Source: Pirellula sp. SH-Sr6A
GTDB lineage: Bacteria; Planctomycetota; Planctomycetia; Pirellulales; Pirellulaceae
Assembly: GCF_001610875.1 (NCBI RefSeq)
Contig: NZ_CP011272.1
Location: 1,097,988 to 1,161,987, forward strand
Length of the DNA: 64,000 bases
Reading direction: 5' to 3'
The stretch's first letter is position 1, and every line of letters begins with the position of its first letter. Below are positions 1-8,978 of this stretch, in pieces. A model generated the notes under the pieces. The model did no database searches and had not been told where the DNA came from. It worked only from the letters and a program-made list of their open reading frames with translations. Made by a program: the position numbers and the translations under genes.

Positions 1-1782
1 AAGATCGGTTACGTTCATCGGGGTTCCCGATACGAACTCCTCCATCTTGGCTTTGCTTGAGTCTTGTTCGACGTTGTACAGCAGAATTCGTCCTTCCGAC
101 CAATCCGCTAAGAACAACGCTCGGTGAAATCGACTTGGGTATTTAAAGTGGTTGTAGAAAGCCATTCCGGTCGGCGAACCGCGTCCGGACGAGGCAAGGG
201 ATGGCAAACGGTCCAGATAATATTCAGGCCAATTGGCCCACCCACTTCGCCAACCATATTCTCCTCCTTCGACGACGCGAAAGAGACTGGTGTCCCGGTG
301 CCAAACGGCACCGATATCGGCTTCCATGTCGGAATCGTGGACATAGAGTCCCCCGTACGGATGAAATGCCAAATCGTAAGCATTGCGCAAACCACCTGCG
401 ACGATCGTCGTTTTCTTCGCGAGAAGATCGTACCGCAACACCGTACCGCCGGGAGCCTTCACTCCCTCGGCGTGCCCACCTGGATCCTCGAACCGAGGTT
501 GCACCAAATCCCCCTCGTAGGGCTTGGTGTAGGTGCTTTCCTCTGGCCAAGGTGCATCGAGTTGTGAGTGGTTTCCAACGACGAGGTATATCGATCCGTC
601 CGGTCCGAACGTCATTTGATGAGGACCATGCTCCCCGGCAACACCTTTGAAAGCAGTCAACAATTCCGCCTTCTCCAGTTCTCCGTTCCGATCGCTGTCG
701 ATCAATCTGTATAACCCAGAGCCCTCGGAGCCATCTCCCGTGACGTAGACATCACCATTCAGCGCCAAAACTCCTTGGATGTTCTTCACCAACTCGCAAT
801 AGACCCTGGTTTTGTCGTAGGATCCATCTTTGTTCGAGTCGTAAAGTAACAGCAGAGGACCACCTTCTTGCGAGGCGATGATATGGCCGAACTCATTGAA
901 CGTCATCGCAACAATCGAACCTACCTCCTTGTTTCCAAAAACCTCTTTCACAACGAATCCAGGCTTGGTAGTGAAACGCTCGGGAGGAGGAGGCCCTTTC
1001 GACGAATCGTAATCCGCCAATGAAGCCTTGATCGGAGGCGATTTGCTCGTCGCAGTCTTCGCGTCATCCGCGGGGGCGAAAGGTTGGGGGGCCGCTTTGG
1101 AGATGGAATTCGAATCAGCAGACACGGAATCTACCATCGAATTGGCAGCGATTTCCGAGTCCGTCTCCTCATAGCGAGAGAGCGCGAGCGGCCATTTCGA
1201 ATCATCGTAGCGAAGCTGCTGCCACCCCTGCGAAGCGGAACCGGTCGCTTTCCACTGGGAATCGCTGACTACAATTCGCCATTTTTGATTGACGGGTTTG
1301 AAGAAGAATGCGAACGAAAGCGAGGGCTGGGACGGAACTCGGTGACTGGCTCGGATCGCGATAATGTTCTTCCCCGGACGAGCGGTCGCAGTGACATCAA
1401 CCTTCTCCCGCTGTCCTGGCGTCTTCGCCGATCCGATGCGAAGTCCATTGAGGTATATCTCGCAAGTCTGAGACGCTTCGAACTCGATATGTGCACGCTC
1501 AATGGTAGGAAGATCCAATTCCTTTCGAAAATAAGCCTCCCCTCGACCGTTCGAATTGGCTGCCCAAATCGGCTCTCGCTCGGTTTTACCGTTCGGCGAT
1601 GGCGGGACATTGACCTGACCAGCAGGGCTAGAAGCCGCCGGCGCAGAGGTCGGGCGCTTGAGTCCCGGTATCTGAAATTGGCCGAGGACCGGAGAGACCG
1701 ATGAAAACACCGCTATCAAGAGCGCCGCAGTTGGGATCGTTCGCGACGTCCCGATACAGTTTGGTCGTGATTCTCTGAACAT
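1..1782 (-). CDS. PVC-type glucose/sorbosone dehydrogenase-like protein, partial (C-terminus beyond left edge)
   Basis: The minus strand is open from an ATG at 1782 through 594 codons to the window edge. Residues 1 to about 35 form a signal peptide ending near VSPVLGQ, so the protein is exported. Residues about 70-190 read as a jelly-roll, galactose-binding-like domain (IEFEASQTCEIYLNGLRIG). From about 245 a six-bladed-propeller dehydrogenase-like domain follows, with GFVVKEVFG, MTFNEFGHIIASQEGG, GEHGPHQMTFGPDGSIYLVV and GLRNAYDLAFHPYGGLYVHD. These match the planctomycete family annotated as PVC-type heme-binding or membrane-bound dehydrogenase (DUF7133-like). In that family c-type heme and HEAT repeats usually lie further C-terminal, outside this window. 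The substrate is unknown; a role in polysaccharide or sugar catabolism is only inferred. Confidence 0.85.
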   Translation of the reverse strand, partial: MFRESRPNCIGTSRTIPTAALLIAVFSSVSPVLGQFQIPGLKRPTSAPAASSPAGQVNVPPSPNGKTEREPIWAANSNGRGEAYFRKELDLPTIERAHIEFEASQTCEIYLNGLRIGSAKTPGQREKVDVTATARPGKNIIAIRASHRVPSQPSLSFAFFFKPVNQKWRIVVSDSQWKATGSASQGWQQLRYDDSKWPLALSRYEETDSEIAANSMVDSVSADSNSISKAAPQPFAPADDAKTATSKSPPIKASLADYDSSKGPPPPERFTTKPGFVVKEVFGNKEVGSIVAMTFNEFGHIIASQEGGPLLLLYDSNKDGSYDKTRVYCELVKNIQGVLALNGDVYVTGDGSEGSGLYRLIDSDRNGELEKAELLTAFKGVAGEHGPHQMTFGPDGSIYLVVGNHSQLDAPWPEESTYTKPYEGDLVQPRFEDPGGHAEGVKAPGGTVLRYDLLAKKTTIVAGGLRNAYDLAFHPYGGLYVHDSDMEADIGAVWHRDTSLFRVVEGGEYGWRSGWANWPEYYLDRLPSLASSGRGSPTGMAFYNHFKYPSRFHRALFLADWSEGRILLYNVEQDSSKAKMEEFVSGTPMNVTDL

Positions 1783-1920
1783 CTTGCTTCCATCCTTGGA
1801 ATGTCTGCCCCTGTGGAACGAGACGAAACGGTCCACAGGAAGTCGAACTGGCAGAATAGAGCAAGCCAATATTCCGAAACAATACGGAAATGGACGCTAG
1901 CAAAAAAACTATCAGCAGAA

Positions 1921-3240
1921 TTATTTGCTAGCGGAGTTCGTCAGCGGAATGCAGAGGAGCTTTTCATCGTTGCGCACATAGATGGAGCCATTGGCAAATG
2001 CGGGTGCACACCAAACGACGTCTCTTCCAAATGCGTTGTTCGTCGGTTCGATGATCTTCGTACGTGCGAGCTCTTCGTATCCTTTTGGGGAAAGGTTCGC
2101 CAAAATGAGTTCGCCGGAGTCATTGAAGAGGATGAAGTTCTTTTCCGTGCGAACGAGGAAGGCGGTACCGCTTTGCACAGGACGAGGGCTCACCGGCTTG
2201 CTCGTCTCCCAAAGCCTCTTTCCCGATTCGATTTCGAATGCGAGCATCTCGCCGGTCTCATCAAATCCGTAGACGATCCCATCGATAACCATCGGCTGCA
2301 CATTGACTGGAGAAATCGCCTTCTTGGCCACATCCTGCCAGACTTTGCTTGCGGCGGGCTTTTGCGGGTCGAGCTTCAGCAAAAGATTCTTGCGAGAATA
2401 TCCGCCGATGAACAAGTAAGGACCGGAGGTAAGGGGAGTCATAATGATGGAGCCATTGCTGGCCTCATAGGGGAAGCTCCAGTATTCCTTCCCCGTCGTT
2501 GGATCCACGGACGTGATCGCCGAGGCACTCGGGACAATTAGCTGTTTCACACCACCGGCCTCGATGATCGAGGGTGGCACATATCCCTGCTCTTTACCCG
2601 TGACAGATCGCCAAACCTCTTCTCCGGTCATCTTGTTCAAACAGACCACATGCGAGCCATCTCCCCCCGCCAATGTGTACAGGAATTCGCCTAGTACCAG
2701 GGGGTGAGCGGCGTATCCCCAAAGAGGGGAATCGGTGTTGTAGGTCTTCTTTAGATTCTTGTTCCAGACCACTTTACCGGTCGCGGTATCGAAACAGTAC
2801 AGGTCCCCTTCGGCGCCCAAGGTGTAGACGCGGTCTCCATCGACGACCGGTGTGCATCGAGGTCCTGCAGGATAGGAAATGGTGTAGGTGACAGGATACT
2901 CCTGCTTCCAATTCACCTTGCCGTTTGCGTTATCGAGGCAGAGGACTCGCTCGGTACCAGAAAAGGATCGCCGACCGAAGTTATCCACCTTCACATTGGA
3001 ATCGGACACAAAGTCTGTCACAAAAACCCTGGAACCGACGACGGCTGGGCCCGCATAGCCACCAGCAACAGCTGCTTCCCAGCGCGGAGCGAGACCTGCG
3101 TTGGGGAACGAAGTGGGAGGATTCGAAACCGCCCAAACGTTATCTCGATTCGGACCCATCCAATGGGGCCAATCCTCGGCTTGCACTTGGAAACACGAAG
3201 AAGCGAAAAGTCCCGCAATCAATCCAAAGATTCGTTTCAT
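1921..3240 (-). CDS. PQQ-like beta-propeller repeat protein, exported
   Basis: The protein has 439 residues. A signal peptide (MKRIFGLIAGLFASSCFQVQA) is followed directly by the DWPHWMGPNRDNVW entry motif that is very common in planctomycete PQQ-repeat proteins. Repeated blades carry AxDxxTGKxxW-like signatures: CLDNANGKVNWKQEY, CFDTATGKVVWNKN, CLNKMTGEEVWRS, SVDPTTGKEYWSF and AFEIESGKRLWETS. This predicts an eight-bladed, BamB/quinoprotein-like propeller. No dehydrogenase catalytic or cofactor residue can be assigned, so it may be structural or substrate-binding. It shares strand with the dehydrogenase-like gene downstream, with 138 bases between, and could be co-transcribed with it. Confidence 0.9.
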   Translation of the reverse strand: MKRIFGLIAGLFASSCFQVQAEDWPHWMGPNRDNVWAVSNPPTSFPNAGLAPRWEAAVAGGYAGPAVVGSRVFVTDFVSDSNVKVDNFGRRSFSGTERVLCLDNANGKVNWKQEYPVTYTISYPAGPRCTPVVDGDRVYTLGAEGDLYCFDTATGKVVWNKNLKKTYNTDSPLWGYAAHPLVLGEFLYTLAGGDGSHVVCLNKMTGEEVWRSVTGKEQGYVPPSIIEAGGVKQLIVPSASAITSVDPTTGKEYWSFPYEASNGSIIMTPLTSGPYLFIGGYSRKNLLLKLDPQKPAASKVWQDVAKKAISPVNVQPMVIDGIVYGFDETGEMLAFEIESGKRLWETSKPVSPRPVQSGTAFLVRTEKNFILFNDSGELILANLSPKGYEELARTKIIEPTNNAFGRDVVWCAPAFANGSIYVRNDEKLLCIPLTNSASK

Positions 3241-3710
3241 GGTTCTGAAATCAAGAAGGAAAATATCGGTGGTGCAAACGAAAGTTCACGCCCCTGCATC
3301 GCTTCCGCATGGAGACAACACAGTGCGCGAATCAGTATACCCGATTCCACACGGGAATCCGCAGGAACAGACCGATGTCGGGATCTCGGTCATCGGTTGC
3401 CATCACCCATTTGGCAAAATCGTCGAGGCGGATAGGTTTCAGTTCGAACTCGATGCTGGTTTCAATCGGTCGCATTGGGGCAACGCAAGGTCGTGCCCCG
3501 CGTGCGTCCTGCCCCGCGCGTGGATTGGCCCTTCAAGGGCGACGAGCTGAATGGGCGATGAGCTGAATGAGATTGGAGGTCGAGTGGTAAACACCCACGG
3601 GAAAGAGCCTCGTATATACTCACACTTTAAAATATGTCTCCCCCGTTTCCGTTAATCGAAGTGGATACGAGGGACACGAATCAGATGGAAATGAAGGCAG
3701 AACTTTACAA
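3241..3710. other. Divergent intergenic spacer
   Basis: This 470-base spacer separates the divergently transcribed PQQ-repeat and acyltransferase genes, so it should hold both promoters. A perfect short palindrome GCCCTTCAAGGGC lies at 3528-3540. Beside it are a duplicated GCCCCGCG motif (about 3495-3520) and two copies of GATGAGCTGAAT/GACGAGCTGAAT (about 3541-3568). No reading frame here looks like a real gene. Confidence 0.5.
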
Positions 3711-4940
3711 GTGCCAAGTCATGCAGAACAAGGAGTCAAACCGGCGAGACTGGTTTCGCTCGATCAATTCCGTGGATACACGGTCCTCGGGATGCTTTTG
3801 GTCAATTACTTCGGGGGATATCACGTCTGCCCCCAGGATCTTAAACACTCCAACGATTATTGCAGCTACGCCGATACGATCATGCCGCAATTCCTCTTTG
3901 CGGTGGGATTTGCCCTTCGCTTGACATTCGGTCGGCGGATGGAGCAAAGTGGAGATTGGTCTTCCTACGGGAGAATCGCCAGGCGATTGCTCGGCTTGCT
4001 CTTGATTTCGCTCGTTGTATACACCGTGGGAGCCCGAGCTCCGAATTGGGAGAAGCTAATGGAAATCGGTGTGTGGGGCGCGATCGCGGAGCCACTGAAG
4101 CGGCAATGGTTCCAAACCCTTTCGCACATCGCGATCACCTCCCTTTGGATTGTACCGGTCATCCATGCCAATCATTCCATCCGCATCGCTTGGGCGATTA
4201 GCTCAGGACTATTGCACGTCCTTCTCTCTTACTGGTTCAATTTTGTTTGGTGCCACACCCCACCCAATGCGATCGACGGAGGTCCATTGGGTTTCTTGAC
4301 GTGGACGATTCCCGCGATCGCAGGCTCGATTGTCTGCGACTGGTTTGTCCCTGCCGTGAAGTCCCAACCGACCCTTTCTCCGATCCACCGCGGACTCGTT
4401 TGGGGATGCGTTCTCATGCTGATGGGGTATGCACTCTCGTGCGGAACTCGGTTGTACGACGTCGAAGTGTTGGGACCTGAGGAAGTGGAATCGGTAAAGA
4501 TAGCGAGCCAGCCGGTTCTCCCCACAGCGAAACAATTCATCAACAAGGCCGCGACGAGCAACCGGGCAGGATGGCTGGCGGAACCACCGTTTGTAAAGCC
4601 CCCCGATGCCACGGTTCGGAAGTGGAACTACTGGATGATGAGTCAGCGCGCAGGAACTCTCTCGTACTTAATTTTTGCAACCGGGTTTTCTGTCGTCGTT
4701 TTCGTGGGCTTTTATGTCGTTTGCGATCGGTACCACTTCAGCGTAGGGCTGTTTCGCACGTTTGGAACCAATGCATTGATCGCATACATCCTCCACGACA
4801 TGGTGAGCAACGCCGTGCAGCCATTTTTCCCGAAAGACTCACCAGCTTGGTATGCGCTCTCGGGGTTAGCAATCTACTTTGGAATTACTTGGATAATACT
4901 TCGCGCGCTCGAGAAACAAGGCGTCTTCATTCGTGTATGA
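3711..4940 (+). CDS. HGSNAT-like (DUF5009-type) membrane acyltransferase
   Basis: This 409-residue polytopic membrane protein has a GTG start at 3711; no in-frame ATG lies nearby upstream and an AAGG-type site precedes it. The N-terminus has the family motif RLVSLDQFRGYTVLGMLLVNY, followed by YADTIMPQFLFAVGFALRL. Both are typical of bacterial homologues of heparan-alpha-glucosaminide N-acetyltransferase (DUF5009/DUF1624 group). About ten hydrophobic segments are visible, with one long soluble loop near residues 255-300. The known member moves an acetyl group across a membrane onto a terminal glucosamine; here the glycan substrate is unknown. It ends 18 bases from the convergent flippase gene, at the edge of the polysaccharide island, so acylation of an exported glycan is plausible. 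Confidence 0.8.
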   Translation: MPSHAEQGVKPARLVSLDQFRGYTVLGMLLVNYFGGYHVCPQDLKHSNDYCSYADTIMPQFLFAVGFALRLTFGRRMEQSGDWSSYGRIARRLLGLLLISLVVYTVGARAPNWEKLMEIGVWGAIAEPLKRQWFQTLSHIAITSLWIVPVIHANHSIRIAWAISSGLLHVLLSYWFNFVWCHTPPNAIDGGPLGFLTWTIPAIAGSIVCDWFVPAVKSQPTLSPIHRGLVWGCVLMLMGYALSCGTRLYDVEVLGPEEVESVKIASQPVLPTAKQFINKAATSNRAGWLAEPPFVKPPDATVRKWNYWMMSQRAGTLSYLIFATGFSVVVFVGFYVVCDRYHFSVGLFRTFGTNALIAYILHDMVSNAVQPFFPKDSPAWYALSGLAIYFGITWIILRALEKQGVFIRV

Positions 4941-4958
4941 GGTCGAGCATTTGCTACG

Positions 4959-6314
4959 TTAGGTGGCATGCTCCGAGAGAATGCCGTGTGGGGAATGCGC
5001 AATCGGAAAAGTGAAGAACAAGATCGCTTGGTAAGCGAATCCCACCGTTCTCCCAGCGAGCATACACAAGGCGGCCCCATAGAGTCCCCACACCGCGATG
5101 GCTGGTGCGGCGAGGCCAAGGGTGAGGATTGCAGTAATGGCATTCGACTGAAAGAGCCAGCGAGGTTTTTCGATGGCCCACACTCCTTGGTCGTTGATCA
5201 TGTGAGCGACGGAAAGTGTCATGTTAGCGCCGAGGATCGCCATGAACCATCCCATCCCTCGATAATCGGCGTCGTTGTAGAGTTGAACGAGGAGCCAATC
5301 CGAGAGCCACGTGACAACCGCACACACAATGGCAACGGGCAAACTGATACCGATCATAAAGCGCGCGATCCACTGACGCGCAACTCCGATGCCGCGTTCG
5401 GTGAACATCTTCGCCGCGAAGGGCATGACGAAACTGCAAGCTCCCAAGGCGATCGGGTTAATGATAAAGAGAACGTAGTTACACGCTGCGAATTTACCAG
5501 CCGCTTCCGTCCCGAGCATGCCCCCTAGTACCCATAACGTTCCCTGTAAGTGGCTTAGACCAATGATCTGCGCCAACAAAGGCCACTTTGCCAGATCCCA
5601 GTGGTTCTTGACCTCCCGTGCGTGTCCTTGTTTTGAAACAGACCATTCACCGTATGAAAACAGCACCCATATGATTGCAGGTATCGCGGAACTGACAGCC
5701 ATCGCGACGTAAACGGTTGGAGCATTCAACCTGCCCCACCACACGAGGCTTCCTATAAACAGCAATTGCAAGAGTGCCGCTATCGCATCGATGGCGAATG
5801 CGTAATGAACTCGCAGCCTCGCTATTTCGATCCGCCTCGCGAATTCCCGGAGCAGCACGAACGGAGTGGAGACTGCGAGCAATCCAATCACATGGAGCAG
5901 TTTCTCATCAACCCAGCCACTGGCACTCCCCATCCAGTTCCCCTTCAACCCGCATAATCCCACCCCCCACAATGCTCCCATCGAAACAAAGCTCAGTGCG
6001 GCGATGCCGGCGAACATCAGCAGAACACTCCCTTGATACTGCGATTTATCCAACCCGAGTCGTTTATGAATAAAAAGCGAAAAAGGGCTGCTCAGCAAGG
6101 CTTCCTGAAAGCAGGTTGCGACTAGCAACAATCCAAAAGCGATCGAGAATAATCCCAATTCTCCTTTGCCCGCCACGCGTGCCAGAAGGACGGTTGTGAC
6201 GAATCGAGTGCCGCTGATGCTGAGTTGATCGAGTAGGGAAAGAAGCACGATGACATCGGTTCGCGCAAACAGCGGGGATCGCAATGGAATATTGGGTTGG
6301 TCAATTGTGGTCAT
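4959..6314 (-). CDS. Wzx-like polysaccharide flippase (MOP superfamily)
   Basis: This 451-residue protein has about 12-14 hydrophobic helices, beginning after a short polar N-terminus (MTTIDQPNIPLRSPLFARTD). Fragments such as ISGTRFVTTVLLARVAGKGE and ELGLFSIAFGLLLVATCFQE fit the oligosaccharide flippase/polysaccharide biosynthesis protein family. Such proteins flip undecaprenyl-linked repeat units across the inner membrane. It reads away from the CDP-sugar operon starting at 6507, with 192 bases between. It probably exports the glycan made by the genes to its right, and the ABC exporter at 26169 may be an alternative or parallel route. The exact substrate cannot be told from sequence. Confidence 0.85.
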   Translation of the reverse strand: MTTIDQPNIPLRSPLFARTDVIVLLSLLDQLSISGTRFVTTVLLARVAGKGELGLFSIAFGLLLVATCFQEALLSSPFSLFIHKRLGLDKSQYQGSVLLMFAGIAALSFVSMGALWGVGLCGLKGNWMGSASGWVDEKLLHVIGLLAVSTPFVLLREFARRIEIARLRVHYAFAIDAIAALLQLLFIGSLVWWGRLNAPTVYVAMAVSSAIPAIIWVLFSYGEWSVSKQGHAREVKNHWDLAKWPLLAQIIGLSHLQGTLWVLGGMLGTEAAGKFAACNYVLFIINPIALGACSFVMPFAAKMFTERGIGVARQWIARFMIGISLPVAIVCAVVTWLSDWLLVQLYNDADYRGMGWFMAILGANMTLSVAHMINDQGVWAIEKPRWLFQSNAITAILTLGLAAPAIAVWGLYGAALCMLAGRTVGFAYQAILFFTFPIAHSPHGILSEHAT

Positions 6315-6506
6315 TTGGATCCCGGCGAACTAAACTGGAACGCCTAGTTTGCTTGAATCATGCCATGATGGGAATAGCGTTCCGTCGCTTTCCGGCGATC
6401 AATCCCGTTCCCCGTCACTCTCCCAAATTGGCGGATTGCGAAGGCCCAACGAGCCGGGATACGCAGGATTCAGAAAGCGAAGATACTCGACGCATTTCGA
6501 CAAAGG

Positions 6507-7610
6507 ATGGATATGTTTGGGGATGTTTTCCGGGGAAAATCGGTGTTCATCACCGGCCACACAGGGTTCAAAGGTAGCTGGCTTTGCCTTTGGCTGCACC
6601 ATTTAGGAGCCAAAGTATTTGGCTATTCTCTCCCGTCGCCGACTACCCCCAACCACTTTTCCCAAAGTTCTATTGAAGAACTTCTCGCGGGCCACCAGAT
6701 CGCGGACGTACGCGACACCGAACGTTTGACGCGATCGATCCAATCGATACAACCCGACCTCATTTTCCATCTAGCGGCGCAAACGGTCGTCAAGACTGGG
6801 TATAGCCAGCCATTCGAAACCTTCTCAACCAACGTAATGGGGACCGTCAGCCTGCTTGAAGCTATCCGCAACATAGGGAGGCCTTGCTCGGCCGTTTTGG
6901 TCACCAGCGATAAGTGCTACGAGAATCGCGAGCAAGTTTGGGGCTATCGAGAATGCGACGCAATGGGAGAGCGCGATCCGTATGGCGGTAGCAAAGGTGC
7001 TGCGGAACTTGCGATCCGATCCTACCGCGACTCCTTCTTCCCGCCATCAAAACTGGATCGGCACGGTATTCGAGTTGCATCGGCGCGTGCAGGCAATGTG
7101 ATCGGAGGTGGCGACTGGACGGCCCACGCGTTGATGGTTGACATGGTCAAGTCGCTCGCGGAAAACAAACCGATTCCAATTCGCAGCCCCTCGGCATATC
7201 GACCTTGGCAGCACGTGCTTCAGGCATTGCACGGATACCTCACGCTTGCCAGTCGATTGCTGAGCCGACCCGAACCCTTGTTTTGCTCAGGATGGAATAT
7301 CGGACCGCTTCCTGGAAGCGAGATCCCGGTGCACCAAGTGGTTTCGAAGTTCTTGGCCGAGTGGGGAAGTGGCGAGTGGCAGGATCGATCTGACCCGACA
7401 CAACATCGCGAAGCCGAGATCCTGCGACTGTCGATCGATAAGGCCCTATGGGAGATGGATTGGAAACCGGCATGGGATATCGACAAGACGATCCGAATGA
7501 CGGCAGCTTGGTACAAGCTTTGGCTTTCCAATCCACACACGACCCGTAAGATATCCCTCGAACAAATCCATGAGTTTGAGCGCGATGTGCAATTGCAAGG
7601 AATCGGCTGA
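6507..7610 (+). CDS. rfbG: CDP-glucose 4,6-dehydratase
   Basis: This 367-residue short-chain dehydrogenase/reductase makes CDP-4-dehydro-6-deoxyglucose, the branch-point precursor of CDP-linked deoxysugars. The Rossmann NAD motif is TGHTGFKGSW (about residues 16-25). The catalytic YxxxK is Tyr159/Lys163 in DPYGGSKGAAEL, and the TSDKCYEN segment supplies the conserved Ser/Thr-Asp-Lys. ARAGNVIGGGDW and YRPWQHVLQALHGYLTLA are hallmark motifs of RfbG rather than of dTDP-glucose dehydratase. It is the first gene of a tight same-strand run through 13269. The cytidylyltransferase RfbF that would make CDP-glucose is not in the window. Confidence 0.93.
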   Translation: MDMFGDVFRGKSVFITGHTGFKGSWLCLWLHHLGAKVFGYSLPSPTTPNHFSQSSIEELLAGHQIADVRDTERLTRSIQSIQPDLIFHLAAQTVVKTGYSQPFETFSTNVMGTVSLLEAIRNIGRPCSAVLVTSDKCYENREQVWGYRECDAMGERDPYGGSKGAAELAIRSYRDSFFPPSKLDRHGIRVASARAGNVIGGGDWTAHALMVDMVKSLAENKPIPIRSPSAYRPWQHVLQALHGYLTLASRLLSRPEPLFCSGWNIGPLPGSEIPVHQVVSKFLAEWGSGEWQDRSDPTQHREAEILRLSIDKALWEMDWKPAWDIDKTIRMTAAWYKLWLSNPHTTRKISLEQIHEFERDVQLQGIG

Positions 7611-7621
7611 GGGAGCCAAAC

Positions 7622-8929
7622 ATGGACTTTACGAAATCCGATGCTTGGAGACGTCGAGCGCACGCAGTGATCCCTGGAGGCTGCCACACCTATGCCAAGG
7701 GTGACGATCAATATCCTCAGCTTTCACCGGGATTTATCTCTCATGGGATTGCGGGCCACGTATGGGACATCGATGGAAATGAGTACATCGAGTTCGGTCA
7801 AGGAAACCGCGCCGTCGCATTGGGACACGCATTTCCTCCCGTAGTCGATGCGGTATCCAAAGAGCTGGCAAAGGGTTCCAACTTTACGCGCCCATCGACC
7901 ATCGAATTGCAAGCTGCTGAGGAGTTGCTGGAATTGATACCAGGCGCGGACATGGTCAAGTTTTGCAAGGACGGGTCCGACGCCACGACAGCTGCCATAA
8001 AACTCGCTCGAGCTGTCACCGGACGTACGAAGATTGCCTATTGCGAAGACCAACCTTTCTTTGCCACCAACGATTGGTTTATCGGCACGACCCCTCTCGA
8101 TGCAGGTATACCGGATGCGGCCAAAGAGCATTCCAAGCCGTTTCGTTACGATGATCTAGGGAGCTTGGAGGGTCTCTTTCGCGAGCACCCACACGAAATA
8201 GCGGCAGTGATTCTCGAACCTGCGAAATACGAGGATCCTGCTCCAGGCTATTTGCAGGGAGTCAAAGATCTATGCAGGCAATACGGAGCCCTCTTTATCT
8301 TGGACGAAATGATTACCGGCTTCCGATGGCATAATGGTGGCGGACAAGCCTACTACGGTGTCGAACCGGATCTTTCCTGCTGGGGTAAGGCGTTAGCGAA
8401 TGGTTTCTCCGTTTCTGCGCTGGCGGGAAAAAGGGAGTGGATGGAACTCGGAGGGCTTCATCATTCCAAGGAGCGAGTCTTTCTTTTGTCCACTACCCAC
8501 GGCGGAGAAACACACGCGCTCGCGGCGGCCATCGCGACGATGCGGACCTACAAATCGGAACCGGTCATCGAGACGTTGCACCGACTTGGAAATCGCCTTT
8601 TGGTCGAAGGCCAACAGATAATCGCAGCGCACGGTCTTTCGGAATTCATTCAAATAGATGGGAAACCCTGCTGCCTCGTCTTTAGTACGTTGGACGCGAC
8701 CAAGCAACGATCGCAGGCGATGCGCTCGTTGCTATTGCAAGAAACGATACGCAGGGGCATTCTGATGACGTCATTGATCGTAAGCTATACGCATACCGAC
8801 GAGGACATCGACAAGACCCTCGCCGCGATAGATCAGTCGCTGCCGATTTACAAGCGAGGCTTGGAGCACGGAACCGAGGACCTGCTCATTGGGCCACCCT
8901 CCAAAGTGGTATATCGCAAATTCAACTGA
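7622..8929 (+). CDS. Class III PLP aminotransferase, glutamate-1-semialdehyde-aminomutase-like
   Basis: This 435-residue fold-type I PLP enzyme starts 11 bases after rfbG and is preceded by GAGGGAG. It has VWDIDGNEYIEFGQGNRAVALGH near the N-terminus, FCKDGSDATTAAIKLARAVTGR, FILDEMITGFR with the PLP-contacting Asp, and the Schiff-base lysine Lys256 in CWGKALANGFSVSALAG. The family includes HemL, but sequence divergence and the position between CDP-glucose dehydratase and a C-methyltransferase argue against tetrapyrrole synthesis. A nucleotide-sugar aminotransferase, or an enzyme making an amino-substituted side group, is more likely. The substrate is unproven. Confidence 0.85.
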   Translation: MDFTKSDAWRRRAHAVIPGGCHTYAKGDDQYPQLSPGFISHGIAGHVWDIDGNEYIEFGQGNRAVALGHAFPPVVDAVSKELAKGSNFTRPSTIELQAAEELLELIPGADMVKFCKDGSDATTAAIKLARAVTGRTKIAYCEDQPFFATNDWFIGTTPLDAGIPDAAKEHSKPFRYDDLGSLEGLFREHPHEIAAVILEPAKYEDPAPGYLQGVKDLCRQYGALFILDEMITGFRWHNGGGQAYYGVEPDLSCWGKALANGFSVSALAGKREWMELGGLHHSKERVFLLSTTHGGETHALAAAIATMRTYKSEPVIETLHRLGNRLLVEGQQIIAAHGLSEFIQIDGKPCCLVFSTLDATKQRSQAMRSLLLQETIRRGILMTSLIVSYTHTDEDIDKTLAAIDQSLPIYKRGLEHGTEDLLIGPPSKVVYRKFN

Positions 8930-8978
8930 TCCGAATCATCACCGAAGGTCCGGATTCCAACCCACGGGGAGATGTGAC

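Noticed and set aside
1628-1903. Short minus-strand frame overlapping the start of the dehydrogenase-like gene
   Set aside because: It lies out of frame with the signal-peptide-bearing protein that starts at 1782; its sequence has no domain.
1801-2541. Long plus-strand frame opposite the PQQ-repeat gene
   Set aside because: It is antisense to a well-supported protein with clear repeats and signal peptide, and its translation shows no recognisable domain.
7622-8929. hemL (glutamate-1-semialdehyde aminomutase) for tetrapyrrole synthesis
   Set aside because: The family fits but the gene is embedded in a CDP-deoxysugar operon with close spacing, so a housekeeping hemL call is not supported.
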